Shown here: positions 23,499 through 33,600 of the stretch, piece after piece
Layout of the letters: every line of letters begins with the position of its first letter
Numbering within the stretch: position 1 is the stretch's first letter
Assembly (NCBI GenBank): GCA_030704615.1
Contig: CM060732.1
Location: forward strand, 23,126,001 to 23,190,000
Reading direction: 5' to 3'
DNA from: Takakia lepidozioides
Lineage: Eukaryota; Streptophyta; Takakiopsida; Takakiales; Takakiaceae
Length of the DNA stretch: 64,000 nucleotides
Translations under genes and position numbers: made by a program
Notes under the pieces: generated by a model
What the model was told of the DNA's origin: nothing
Database searches by the model: none
What the model saw: only the letters and a program-made list of their open reading frames with translations

Positions 23499-26400
23499 AT
23501 GGCTTCTCCTAATGACGTGGCCTTCGCCGAGTTTCAGTATACTGAAGAGCCTTGCCCTTTCAGTGCCTCGGTTGAAGATGATGGTTTTGCTGTGGTGGAG
23601 GAGCATGTTCTGGCAGCAAGGTTCAAGCTTGACATTGGTTGTGTTACTGTCGAGAAAGAGATCTATGACTTGGAGGGAAACGTTCAAAGAACGTTGTTCC
23701 AGAAACCGCACGTTGCACAGAAACACAAGGAATGGAGAGTTCTTCCTGGAAAATATCATGTGTTCCGAAGCAAAAGGAGACAATCCGGTGGCTCCATTGT
23801 CACTCCTGGGACAACTGCCTCTGTCGTTCAAGGAAAGCGGCATGTGACTGTGAAGCAGGAGGACACCACTTCAACAACTTTTGTGACCCTGTCGGATTCC
23901 TCGGATGATGAATTGGCAGAATTACTGGCTCCCATGAATAGTCTTCCTGAAGGGGACATCGATGTTCAGGAAATCGTTAGCGTCATCCCACATCTGAAAG
24001 CATTGTCAGGAAAACCAGGATCCAAAAATGAGATCGCAGGGATACTGTGGGATTCATTCGCAACAAAAATGATTCATTTCCTTCCACCTTCCTTCGACGG
24101 TGACATCCTCTTTGAGCTGAATCCAGCAACTTGTGCTGGGGGCCTCTCAGGTCTCTTGCAAGGAATGGATAAAAAGCATGATGGCCATCCATGGTGCAGA
24201 ACCAAAACGTCCAATATCCACAACGATGTAAACTTGACATTCAGAAGGAGCGTTTGTGTGGGGCATCTGAGATGTGTGAATGCAAGTTGCCAGCATTTCA
24301 TGAAGAGCGGTGCTAAAAATGAGAGTGAGTGGGAAGGACTCTCCGACAATCCTTTTATCCCAAGCTGTGCCCCACCGTCTGCCAGTACATTTGTTTGTAA
24401 GTTCTGCAAGGTGGCCCCCTCATGCATTGCACATTGCCCTGCTCGCATGTACTACGTTACTCACCGTTGCAAAACCATGACTCGAGCCTACATTCATTTT
24501 GGGACTCACGACCATCCTGTGTCTCACGGCAATTGCAGAGATAGTGTGGAGTTGGCGCGTGGGCTTGTCGTGGAGGAGTTTGCAAAGTCCCCTTCAGCCA
24601 AACCATATGCCATAGCGCTGGCTGCCAGCAAAAGTTTGCTAGAGAGGCACATTCTTGGGCAGGGAAGCGAATGCAGCTCATGAAGACTTGAGGGGGTTTC
24701 TTTGGATGCAATGATGGATCACTTCCCCGTGTTGAGCTCCCCCAATATTAGGAATCAGGTGAATGCATTGAGAGTGCGCGGTGGAAACACAGGGTCCATC
24801 CACAGCATTATGGAGCTCAAGCGCATAAGTCAATATGACTTTATCCAATCTAGCGTCTTCCCGGGTCAAGGGTCTTCAAAGGTTTACTTGTTCAAGATGT
24901 CTACGGTGGGCGAGGGCAGTGGCGTCAGCCTGGCCAGACGTATGCAACAAGGGGGGGATCTGGAGAAAGCCTGGATGATGTTCGATCATTGCAAACGAGT
25001 GAAGGGCTGGACAACCATGTCTTGCCATGTTTACGACCCGAACTACCAAAGAATAATGACAATTGCCATCTGTGACGTGCAGTCTGAAGATACAGAGTCC
25101 CAGATGATAATGTGGAATTGTTTGCTTTCAGTCATGGAGTCCAATGGACATACAGGCATAAATTTCAACGGGTTTATGGCGGATGGTGCACAGGCTAACT
25201 TCAATGCTGTGCGTCGAGTTTTTGGATCTGGTGATCCAAAGGTACCCATGCCTAATAGGGAGCGCACATGTCTATTCCACTGGACTCAGTCCAACATACG
25301 AAGAGGTGCATCAGAAGAGATCTGCAGGCGGAGCATATGAGGCTCTGCTTCATGTACAAGAATGCGACTACAATGGAAGAGGCTGAGACCATGTACCAGA
25401 CAGTGAGAGCATGGTGGTTCTCGTCAGGGGCTACTGATCAGGACGGTGTCAAAGAATTGGAAGACTGGTTGGTCTTCTGGCACTTCAAATACAGGCAATG
25501 GGGGGCTTTCATGACTACTGTAAGCTGTCTTTCACCTCTGCAATCCCTTGTATGTGCCCAATTTCTTTCCTTGTTCCCAGAACAGTCTGCGCTTGCATGA
25601 ATGATGCTCTTTCATTTTCCTTTCACAGGACGTGTCCCTTGAGGACATTGCGGACATGTCGTCCTGCAATCTGGCAGAAAGCGTTCACGCCACCTGGAAG
25701 CAGCAATCTGGCAAAGCAGGAAGAGATCTGTACATTGCTACAACAGATGATCTAGTGCGAGCTCTAACCCGGCAAACAAGATATCGTGACTTCCTCAGGG
25801 GCCGATGTGGGGGCAAGGGACCAGATACAGCAGAGTTGATGCTGAGGGCTGCAAGAAGGTCCGGGGATCCAACGAAGATGGCAAAGGCAGTGAACAGGTG
25901 CACAATGGGCTCACCTCTCCAATCAAGGGAGCCCCATCAGGAAGGAGAGGAAAGGTTTGGGACTTGCAAATGCAAGCTAAATACACCTCCAGGATCAGAT
26001 GGGGATTCACATCGCCATGACAGAGACAACTTCTTTGTACCCAAGATTTCTCCACTACAAAGCATGGCGTCCAGTAGGAAAGAGGCTGCTGGTGCTTCCT
26101 CTTCCACAGAGCTACCTGCAACCCCTGTAATTGCGGGTTTCTAGCAGGACCACAGGGGGGCAGTGCAGGAGTCACCTTGTGCTGACTCCGAATGACACAT
26201 CGAGCGAACTACTCCAGGGTCTAGAGTTGGCTGCGCTGCAGTGAGGGCCATTAGTTATGAAAAGTGTAAGTCCAGGATAGCCAAAGGCTCGGCGGGTACT
26301 CTAGCTCCGACGTTCACAGGTTTGATTCGGCCACATATATCAAAGGAGTCAAAGATGCACAAATTCTGGTTCTGCCCGGACGATATGGCTCGCTGTGTGA

Positions 26401-27002
26401 ATGGTACCGTCCGCGACTCCTGCATTGCTAAGCCTCCCCCACCAACCATTTGGCCAGTGCGGGTGGGAACCTCCATAATAGCACTGGAGATTGACAAGTT
26501 GGAGGACGCCGACTTTCGTCTGCACCGATCAGTGGCGTCGACTCTTGGTGGCCTTGCTACTATGGTGCCTCCTCTAGACGATACTTCGCATCCCATGAGA
26601 AGGAATGGCAAAACAGTGCATCGGGTGGCTTCGGGGCCTGATCACGATGCGAAGGTGGAATCGGCTAGACTACTTCAGGCTCGGGTAACATGAACTATGG
26701 AAGTACCTTCACTTGGGTATGGACGGGTTTATACTTTGGTCACATCTGGGTCTGTTTTGCACGACAGGGCCTATCAGGTGACGGTGGGAAATTTTCCGGG
26801 GTGTACCTGTCCTGACTTCGTGTGCATGCGTGAGGAAGCTCTAGGAAAGAGAGGGAAATGGGTTCCCTGCAAGCATCTTTACTACATCTTTTTGCGCAGG
26901 ATGTATTGTGATCCCAAAAGAGACCAAATCATTCACCAGGCAACACTAGGTCCTGGTGAGGTACGGACACTTTTGCAGCGAGACATTGGCAATATCGAGT
27001 AG
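23499..27002 (+). pseudogene. Mutator-like transposase with WRKY-GCM1 and SWIM zinc fingers (copy 1)
   Basis: Start chosen at ATG 23,499 (MASPNDVAF), shared with copy 2. Order: N-terminal region of unknown function; WRKY-GCM1-type finger at about 24,390-24,520 (FVCKFCKVAPSCIAHCPARM ... IHFGTHDHPV); transposase core with an early Asp candidate (HVYDPNYQRIMTIAICD), FMADGAQANFNAVRRVF ... RTCLFHW (second Asp plus C-x2-H) and NLAESVHATW (Glu); then a SWIM finger, CTCPDFVCMR ... WVPCKHLYYIF. A GT-AG intron lies at about 25,520-25,629. Lesions: an extra TGA codon at 24,681-24,683 and a 7-bp loss near 25,292, both judged against copy 2, and TAG/TGA near 26,142-26,195. A TGA at 26,692-26,694 occurs in both copies, so it may mark an intron or an older defect. 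Inactive as it stands. Confidence 0.85.
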
Positions 27003-27112
27003 TGTTGCATATGTTGCAATTTTTCGCAATGTCGGAAAAGGCTGCCTTGTTGGTAGAACATGTAAAGGTAGTTTATTTTTTCATCGGGTTTGGTTAACGA
27101 GCCTCTAAAATT

Positions 27113-27130
27113 TAGTGCGTCAACGCACAC
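27113..27130. repeat. terminal palindrome of Mutator-like copy 1
   Basis: GTGCGTCAACGCAC, arms of six with a 2-base loop, close to the right end of the repeated unit. It shares the GTGCG/CGCAC core of the internal hairpin array. Confidence 0.7.
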
Positions 27131-27165
27131 CACTTCTGCCCCCACCCCCAATATTTCCATGGGCC

Positions 27166-27194
<29 letters not shown>
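27166..27194 (+). repeat. poly(A) tract
   Basis: An uninterrupted A run of about 29 bases joins the Mutator-like end to block T. At the mirrored position on the right (45.6 kb) a copia fragment is found. Confidence 0.9.
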
Positions 27195-27196
<2 letters not shown>

Positions 27197-27199
27197 TTG

Positions 27200-28415
27200 T
27201 TTTGTTCGCAGTCCTGCCAAACATGGACAAGTGTCAGTATGAAAGCACATTTTATTTTTTGACGGCCTCTACAGAAGCATTGCGTAAATGAGCTTCATGA
27301 TGACCATCTGTTTTTTTTTCCACTTCATCTGGAATAACAGGCAGCTGAACAAGTTTCACAATGATAGCTCATTTGTTTTCCACTTCCTCTATACAAACAA
27401 ACCCTAAATAAGCATTCATGATGACCATATGATTTTTTTTCACCTCTTCTTCAATAACAGAAACCTGAAGAAGTTTGACAATGATAGAGCTCAAGTTTTT
27501 TTTTCACCTCTTCTTCACAAACAATCCCTAATTTATTCATGATGACCATCTGATTTTTTTTTCACCTCTGTTTCATCAATAGAAACCTGAACAAGATTGA
27601 CAATGATAGAGCTCAAGTTTTTTTTTCACCTCTTCTTCACAAACAATCCCTAAATAAGCATTCATGATGACCATCTGGTTTTTTTTCACCTCTTCTTCAA
27701 TAACAGAAACCTTAAGAAGTTTGACAATGGTAGAGCTCAAGTTTTTTTTTCACCTCTTCTTCACAAACAATCCCTAATTTATTCCCTAAATAAGCATTCA
27801 TGATGACCATCTGGTTTTTTTTTCACCTCTTCTTCTATAACAGAAACCTGAAGAAGTTTGACAATGATAGAGCTCAACTTTTTTTTCACCTCTTCTTCAC
27901 AAACAAAGCCTAAATAAGCTTGAAGATGGTCATCTGTCAAATTTTCACCTCATCTACATTAATAAAAACCATTGCCTGTTTCACAATGAGTGGTCATATT
28001 TTGGGGCCTGTTCTTGCCCATCCTCATTATTTTAATCCTCTCCTTCAATATTTCATCCATCCATCATTCATCCACCATGGATGAAATATGAAACGTCATA
28101 TAGCTGGACAATGAGCATCCAAACTTTTCTTGCCTCTTGTTCATGCAAGAATCCCTAAGTAAGATTCATGATGACTCACCCAGCCTTTTATTTCACCTCT
28201 TCTTCAATAAGAAAACCTCAGTAACTTTCACAATGACCATTCCATGTTTTCTATACCTCTTTTTTTAAGCGCTATAACTGCTTCCATGACAATAGGACCC
28301 TCTTTAAACAGAGGACTCGGGTATGGGGCCTGCTTCTTCCTCCACTAAACCCATGGGCTCACGCTTAGAGGGCAAAGCGTGAGCCGAGCTCCTGGGCTCA
28401 CGCCGTAGCTGTGCT
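27200..28415 (+). repeat. tandem-repeat block T, left copy
   Basis: Monomers of about 65-70 bp, each with a T run followed by CACCTCTTCTTCA, alternate in two types: one ends with ATGATGACCATCTG, the other with GACAATGATAGAGCTC. The inner end carries a hairpin (28,356-28,385, arms GGCTCACGCTT/AAGCGTGAGCC) and GGGCTCACGCC. The whole block recurs inverted at 42,804-44,790. No coding potential. Confidence 0.85.
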
Positions 28416-28416
28416 C

Positions 28417-28658
28417 GCCGATTGGCACCTCTATTTAAGCGAAACCTTGGGTCTCTCAAGTGGTGGTTGGTTTTGGATCTCATGAGTTGTATGAGCTGAT
28501 TATGAGAAAGATTGCATGTGGTTGGATGAAAAGTAGTGACTGTGTGTAACGCTTGAACAGATTCTTTCCTGTCTAGCGAGCGCTGCCCTATAGAGCATAC
28601 AACCCCAGTATAGGTAAGTCCCCGGGATAGAGAGGAATTTTCGCACGCCCCGGAATCA
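28417..28658 (+). repeat. 5' LTR fragment of the gypsy element
   Basis: From GCCGATTGGCACC to CGGAATCA it matches 37,505-37,732, apart from about 15 extra bases after GGCACC (CTATTTAAGCG region). It is truncated on the left by block T. Confidence 0.85.
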
Positions 28659-28853
28659 TGGTGGAGATGGGGGGCATTGCGAGAATTCATCTGTGCTAAT
28701 GGATGAGGTTTGATCATTGTTGTAACTGTTTCGGCAGGAGAATCAGGGTACAGGTACGACGGACAGGCACCATGGCGGCGCTCCGGGCTCACTGTTTGCT
28801 GCAGATTGTCTCTACTCTGCGTGAGCTCACAGGTTGTGTTTGTGCTACATGCC

Positions 28854-29733
28854 ATGGCCGCTCCTTCTAGCTCTCAAGCTGTGCTTCCAGAAGTCACGCC
28901 TGAGCTGAACTTTGAGTTGACGTTTCTGCATGAATTGCGTGCCTGTTTAAGTGAAGATATCTGTAAGTATGCCCCTTTTGATTCGAGTGCACCTTGGGCG
29001 AGAGAAGAGATTGTGTTAGATACTCCCTCGAACCATTGGGTTGCTCAATTTGAGGCTGAGGCTGCGGAGGAGGCTGCAAAGGTGGTAACGATGGCAGCCC
29101 AGAAAAGGGAACAGAAACGAAAAGTGGAACAAGCGCTCCAAGGAGCCTGGGCGGGGAAATTTTTGCAAGAGTTGCATGCGGAAGAGATTGCCAAGAGGAT
29201 TCATTTTGCGGTGCTCAAAGAGCGCATGCGAGCGGGTGAATGGAGTGCCCAAGTTTACGGTGTCTCGTGAGATTGGCCGTGATCTGGAAAGTTTTGTACA
29301 CCCTCACAAGCCCAGCCCTCTCCGACTCTGGGAATTCATTAAAGGTGGCACGGCGATTGTTTTTGCCAACTTGCGCTCCACCAGCACTAGGGCACCTGAT
29401 CCTACTTGGGAAGAGGTCGTGGCGGGTGTTCTTGCCTAGCGTTTCCCTCATTCTGCTGAGGACATAGTCATCTTTCCTGGCCAGAGTTTCAAACATGAGC
29501 GCATAGGGCTCACGCAAGTGGCAGAGGCGGCTGAGTATCCTCCTCACACCTTAATTGTCAAGGAGAGTGTTGTGCGTACTGTGGTGAAGGTCTCCTTCTG
29601 GCTCAAGTCTGACCAAGAAGTGTGGCAGCAGTTGGGCGAAGCAGTCTACCTCTTGCCCAAGCATAAGTATATCAGCAGCCACTGTGTGGCCAACTGGGAA
29701 GATTATGTCCAGGCACCTTTTGATAGAAGGTAA
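28854..29733 (+). pseudogene. extra ORF between 5' LTR and gag of the gypsy element
   Basis: Begins ATG at 28,854 (MAAPSSSQAVLPEVTPELNF). It continues through an alanine/glutamate-rich helix (FEAEAAEEAAKVVTMAAQKR), shifts frame near 29,240, then reads FTVSREIGRDLESFVHPHKP, an in-frame TAG at 29,437-29,439, and ends WEDYVQAPFDRR. About 290 codons in all. It is not the gag core, which starts separately at 29,754, and I do not recognise it. Gypsy elements normally open with gag, so either this is an additional gene of the lineage or gag has a long separate N-terminal ORF. Confidence 0.55.
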
Positions 29734-29753
29734 ACCCAGCTAAAACCCCTCTC

Positions 29754-30740
29754 ATGCCAGTCTACACTAGGTCCATGTTGGACAAGGAGGCGGAAGAGAT
29801 GGTAGCTGGTTTGAGTGAGTTAGAAGCCCGTAGAGAGAGAGAGATGGCTGCTGAACAGATTGCGGGCACGCAAGGTGAAGCTTCTACTGGTAATGTGAAA
29901 TCTGACAAGGACAATATTCTACCAGACTCAGCTCTAGATGTGGAAGGGTCGTGTGAAGCAATGGGTGTACTGTCGAACTGTCCACCTCTAATGAAGATGT
30001 TAATTCAACAACACACTCCGGTGACTGCTAATAACAAAGCAATTGATTTTGCTGACAAGATGCACAAACAGCCTTACCCGGATTTCAACTTGGGAGATGA
30101 TTTTGAGTCCTTTCTAGAGTTTTTTTATATCAGTAGAGAGATCAATGTTGTCCCCTCTCGATTTGTTGTCAAGGCTTTTCGTGTTTGTTTGAAAGGTGAG
30201 GCTCGCAAGATTTTTGAATCCAGTATCAAGGGCAAGAGTGAGTTGACATGGGATGAGGCTCGCGATCTGGCAGGGTGCATATTCCATGAAGCCAAGCCCA
30301 TAGCCTATACTGTTCCCGAACTGACCTTTGTTCCTGGTGACAGTTTGTGGAAATATTACACTGATCTACGAGTGGCGGTATGTAAGGCCGTTGATGACCC
30401 TTCTGAACGATCTACTATATTGAAACATTGTTTCATCAAGGGTTTGCCGCCAGCAGAGAGAGTCTTTTTACAGAAACAACGTTATCATCATGAGGACGAG
30501 ATGGTGGGTCTTTTGGAAGAGAGGCTTAGATTAAAGGCTGCCAAGACAGGCGTGGTTCGTACTACTACTACTAAGGCCACTCGCTGCTTGGCCAACACTT
30601 GTGGTACTAACAATGCGGTTGTGCATGAAGGGGTAAGTCTTGCGCAGATGACCTCCTGCCTGCCCTTGTCCAAGAGCTTCATCAAATTCGTAGTGATGTT
30701 CAGGACCGGCTCATGGTGTACATCTGCAGTTGGGACATAA
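29754..30740 (+). CDS. gag (5' part) of the gypsy element
   Basis: Starts MPVYTRSMLDKEAEEMVAGL. The conserved retrotransposon gag core follows: ADKMHKQPYPDFNLGDDFES, FVVKAFRVCLKGEARKIFES and LPPAERVFLQ. This protein would form the cytoplasmic particle. The frame is lost at about 30,640, and the gene is then split by the copia insertion; the zinc knuckle reappears beyond it. Confidence 0.8.
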   Translation: MPVYTRSMLDKEAEEMVAGLSELEARREREMAAEQIAGTQGEASTGNVKSDKDNILPDSALDVEGSCEAMGVLSNCPPLMKMLIQQHTPVTANNKAIDFADKMHKQPYPDFNLGDDFESFLEFFYISREINVVPSRFVVKAFRVCLKGEARKIFESSIKGKSELTWDEARDLAGCIFHEAKPIAYTVPELTFVPGDSLWKYYTDLRVAVCKAVDDPSERSTILKHCFIKGLPPAERVFLQKQRYHHEDEMVGLLEERLRLKAAKTGVVRTTTTKATRCLANTCGTNNAVVHEGVSLAQMTSCLPLSKSFIKFVVMFRTGSWCTSAVGT

Positions 30741-30776
30741 GACCCTAACCCTCAGGGTAACAAACCTAGTGGCTTT

Positions 30777-31146
30777 TGTTGGAAATCAACTCCTGACCAA
30801 GTTACTACTATCTAGAGTTACTGTGATGACAAGTCAGGCTTCCATAATAGCTGTGCTGACAAGTCACAGGTAACAAAAGAGATAAGCCTCAGTTAGCTAA
30901 AAAGATAGCTAAAGTTAGCTTCAATTATTAGTGACTCAAGTCATTGTACCAGAATAGCAGGTGGAGATAACTTAAGTAAAAGCATGGAGTTATGTTATAG
31001 TTATCTCAGCTATTTCTGGATTAGACTTTGAGTATAAATAGGGAGAGCTCGGAGGGTGGACACAGCTTGTTGTGGTCTTATGGTTGGGTGGAGAGTTCTT
31101 AGTAATCAGTTCATCTTTTATCTCTATTCTCTGTCGAATTCCAACA
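30777..31146 (+). repeat. 5' LTR of nested copia element
   Basis: Bounded by TGTTGG ... CCAACA. Contains TATAAATA at 31,033-31,040, the likely core promoter. Confidence 0.95.
31033..31040 (+). promoter_or_regulatory. TATA box in copia 5' LTR
   Basis: TATAAATA, kept identical in the 3' LTR (about 33,319-33,326). Confidence 0.7.
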
Positions 31147-31159
31147 TGGTATCAGAGCC
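31147..31159 (+). promoter_or_regulatory. tRNA-iMet primer-binding site of copia element
   Basis: TGGTATCAGAGCC lies directly after the LTR, the standard plant copia primer site complementary to initiator methionine tRNA. Confidence 0.9.
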
Positions 31160-31207
31160 ATTCTTCTCTAGGTGAGGGTTGGTAGTTGAGATTGAGAGAA
31201 CTTGATT

Positions 31208-32040
31208 ATGGCTGGAGCGTCGTCTTCTAGCAATCCTCCTTCTATGTCTATGATGAGTGCATTAGATGTGAGAGTGGAAGATTGATTCAATGGAGCTAAC
31301 TATCAAACCTGGAAGTTTAGGATGGAGATGGTTCTTCTAGACAAAGATCTATGGGGAGTGGTTGATGGATCAGTCCCAAGACCTGACACTATTGTTGGCC
31401 AAGCCATATGGGATAGGAAAGATCAGAAAGCAAGAGCTAGCATCATCACAAGCTTGAGAGACAAACAGTTGCATCTCATTATAAGTGCTAAGAATGCTAA
31501 GGATGTTTGGGACAAGTTAGCAAGCATATATGAGACGAAGGATGTCACATCGCAAGTGTATGCGACGCAAAAGTTCTATGGTCTGAAGATGACCGAGTCA
31601 GACTCAGTTGAACAACACTTAAATTTGTTTTGTGTGTTGCGAGATCAACTAGTCTCTGTGGGAACTAATGTGACTGATGAACACGCCACAGTGGTGTTAT
31701 TGGCAACCTTACCTGAATCCTATGATGGTTTTGTGGTGTCTCTAGCAGGACAAACCAACTTAACTATTGATGTTGTCATAGGACTTATCCTCAAGGAGGA
31801 AACAAGAAGAAAATGTCAAGGTACGTCTACAGAGGTAGACAGAGCTTTGTTCACAGGCAAGACTGGAGACTCCCTTCACATATGTCTCAGAAGTCCCAGA
31901 GGTTTCAGAAACCTCAATCTAGCTCAAAGATTTAAAAAAATGCCAAAGTGAGGTGCTTTTATTGCAAGAAACTTGGTCACATGATCAAGGATTGTAGAAA
32001 GCGCATTGCAGATGAGCGCAGCAGAGAGAGTCAAGGAAAC
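31208..32040 (+). pseudogene. copia gag with zinc knuckle
   Basis: ATG at 31,208 (MAGASSSSNPPSMSMM). A TGA interrupts at about 31,283 (VED then stop then FNGANYQTWKFRMEMVLL). Typical UBN2/gag_pre features follow: ASIITSLRDKQLHLIISAKN, VQQ-type track EQHLNLFCVLRDQL and LLATLPESYDGFV. A C-x2-C-x4-H-x4-C knuckle (CFYCKKLGHMIKDC) sits near 31,950-31,995 in a shifted frame. The main open part is 31,322-31,951. Confidence 0.85.
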
Positions 32041-32132
32041 ATAGCTAGTTTGAGATGGTGGATCTGAAAGAGATCCTGTGATCATGTGTTGATCAAGCTC
32101 TGTTGAAAAAGACAAAGCGATATCTCAATGAA

Positions 32133-33048
32133 GTTTTGAGATGGTGGATCTAAAAGAGATCCAGTACTGCTTGGGGGTATCGGTAACTCGTGTTCGACAA
32201 AACCAAGCGATTTACCTGAACCAGCGTAAGTATCTTAAAGATATCTTAAGGCGCTTTGGTATGGCTGAAAGTATGTCGGTAAATACCTCGTTTGTCCCAA
32301 ATTGCAAACTCTCAAAATAGATGAGTCCTAAGAGTGCTGCAGACTTGGAGACAATGAGAGATGTTCCCTATCATAGTGCACAAACAGTGGGGGTTGTAAG
32401 CCAATATGTGGCTAACCCTGGGCAACTCCATTGGGTTGCAGTAAAACGGATTTTCCGTTATCTAAGAGGCACACTGGACTATGGTTTGTGCTTGAGAAGA
32501 ACAATGATAATGTTCAGTTGGATCAAGTGGGTTCATATGGTATCTCAGATAATGCTTGCAAAAGCACAGAGCTATACGGCTATTGTGATGCAGATTGGAC
32601 TGGTAATATTGATGACCGTCACTCTACATCTGGCTATGTTTTTATGCTAGCAAATGGAGCTGTAAGCTGGAGCAGCAAGAAGCAATCTACAATTGTTATG
32701 TCCTCGACTGAGGCAGGATATATGGCTGCATCTCAAGCTCCAAGGCAAGCATTATGGTTATCATCATTTCTATCTAGTATTGGTCGTCCACAGAGGGATA
32801 TCATGATCATATATGATGACAACCAAGGGTGTATTGCTCTCTCAAAGAATCCAATGTTTCATGCTCTCACAAAGCATATTGAGATTCATCATCATTTGGT
32901 ACGAGAGAAGACTGAAGCTGGAGTTGTCAAGCTTGTATATTGCAACACCAACAATATGGTTGCAGACATACTGACAAAAGGGCTTAGTGCTGAAAAGCTT
33001 GAACGCTTTCGAGGCTTGATGAGAGTAGTTACATGCTTAACTTGGTAA
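32133..33048 (+). pseudogene. copia RT end and RNase H
   Basis: Begins in the RT thumb (FEMVDLKEIQYCLGVSV, KYLKDILRRFGM). Then, after a TAG at about 32,320, the usual VANPGQLHWVAVKRIFRYLR. RNase H: YCDADWTGNIDDRHSTSGYV, SSTEAGYMAASQAPRQALWL, YDDNQGCIALSKNP, KHIEIHHHLVREK, ADILTKGLS, the full set of copia RNase H landmarks. A near-repeat of TTGAGATGGTGGATCT at 32,048 and 32,133 marks the internal deletion junction. Confidence 0.85.
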
Positions 33049-33063
33049 CTCGTTGAGTGGGGG

Positions 33064-33432
33064 TGTTGGAAATCAATTCCTGACCAAGTTACTACTACCT
33101 AGAGTTACTGTGATGACAAGTCAGGCTTCCATAATAGCTGTGTTGACAAGTCACAGGTAACAAAAGAGATAAGCCCCAGTTAGCTAAAAGATAGCTAAAG
33201 TTAGCTTCAGTTATTAGTGACTCAAGTCATTGTACCAGAATAGCAGGTGGAGATAACTTAAGTAAAAGCATGGAATTATGCTATAGTTATCTCAGCTATT
33301 TTTGGATTAGACTTTGAGTATAAATAGGGAGAGCTCGGAGGGTGGACACAGCTTGTTGTGGTCCTATGGCTGGGTGGAGAGTTCTCAGTAATTAGTTCAT
33401 CTTTTATCTCTATTCTCTGTCGAATTCCAACA
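33064..33432 (+). repeat. 3' LTR of nested copia element
   Basis: 369 bp, preceded by the purine tract GAGTGGGGG. By hand alignment it differs from the 5' LTR at about 12 bases plus one single-base gap, and all 12 base changes are transitions. Confidence 0.95.
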
Positions 33433-33469
33433 GCTTTCGGGCCCAAACCCAAACGGGGTCGAGGTATGT

Positions 33470-33600
33470 GAATAAAACCTCGTTATCTGCCTGTATGATC
33501 TGTAAGTCCACTGAACACTACACGCGTTGGTGCCCATTCATGTCAGACTTGCCTACTATGATTGAGCAAATTAAGAGAGAAAAAAAAAGGGGGGTTTAAA
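33470..33600 (+). pseudogene. gag zinc knuckle of the gypsy element, beyond the copia insertion
   Basis: CMICKSTEHYTRWC gives a perfect C-x2-C-x4-H-x4-C knuckle, followed by a short helix and a stop. It continues the gag gene interrupted at 30,776. Confidence 0.75.

Larger units (their letters stand above)
20690..27160 (+). mobile_element. Mutator-like element, copy 1 (WRKY-GCM1/SWIM type)
   Basis: A large DNA transposon unit. It holds a + strand transposase gene (23,499-27,002), several minus-strand ORFs (20,690-23,303) and a nine-unit hairpin array (21,371-22,420). The right end near 27,100-27,160 has a GTGCGTCAACGCAC palindrome matching the hairpin core. The 2.6-kb stretch 22,186-24,822 and the 2.3-kb stretch 24,825-27,150 recur as copy 2 at 45.6-50.6 kb, which defines the repeated family. 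I could not find the left terminus; no inverted copy of the right end lies upstream. Confidence 0.75.
30777..33432 (+). mobile_element. nested Ty1/copia element, internally deleted
   Basis: Complete ends: 5' LTR 30,777-31,146, primer-binding site at 31,147, 3' LTR 33,064-33,432. The 5-bp target duplication GCTTT is present at 30,772-30,776 and 33,433-33,437. The interior has gag and the RT end plus RNase H, but protease, integrase and most of RT are missing. At 2,656 bp it is a non-autonomous deletion derivative. It interrupts the gag of the surrounding gypsy element and is therefore younger. Confidence 0.95.

Noticed and set aside
27241-28300. LTR of the adjacent gypsy element
   Set aside because: The tandem units are absent from the 3' LTR at 37.7 kb and recur inverted at 43-44.7 kb, so block T is a separate repeat that truncates the LTR.
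28356-28385. Rho-independent-type terminator hairpin
   Set aside because: The GC-rich stem looks like one, but this is plant nuclear DNA and the hairpin is repeated as part of block T (also at 42.8 kb).
29215-29547. Minus-strand 110-codon ORF
   Set aside because: Antisense shadow of the extra ORF of the gypsy element.
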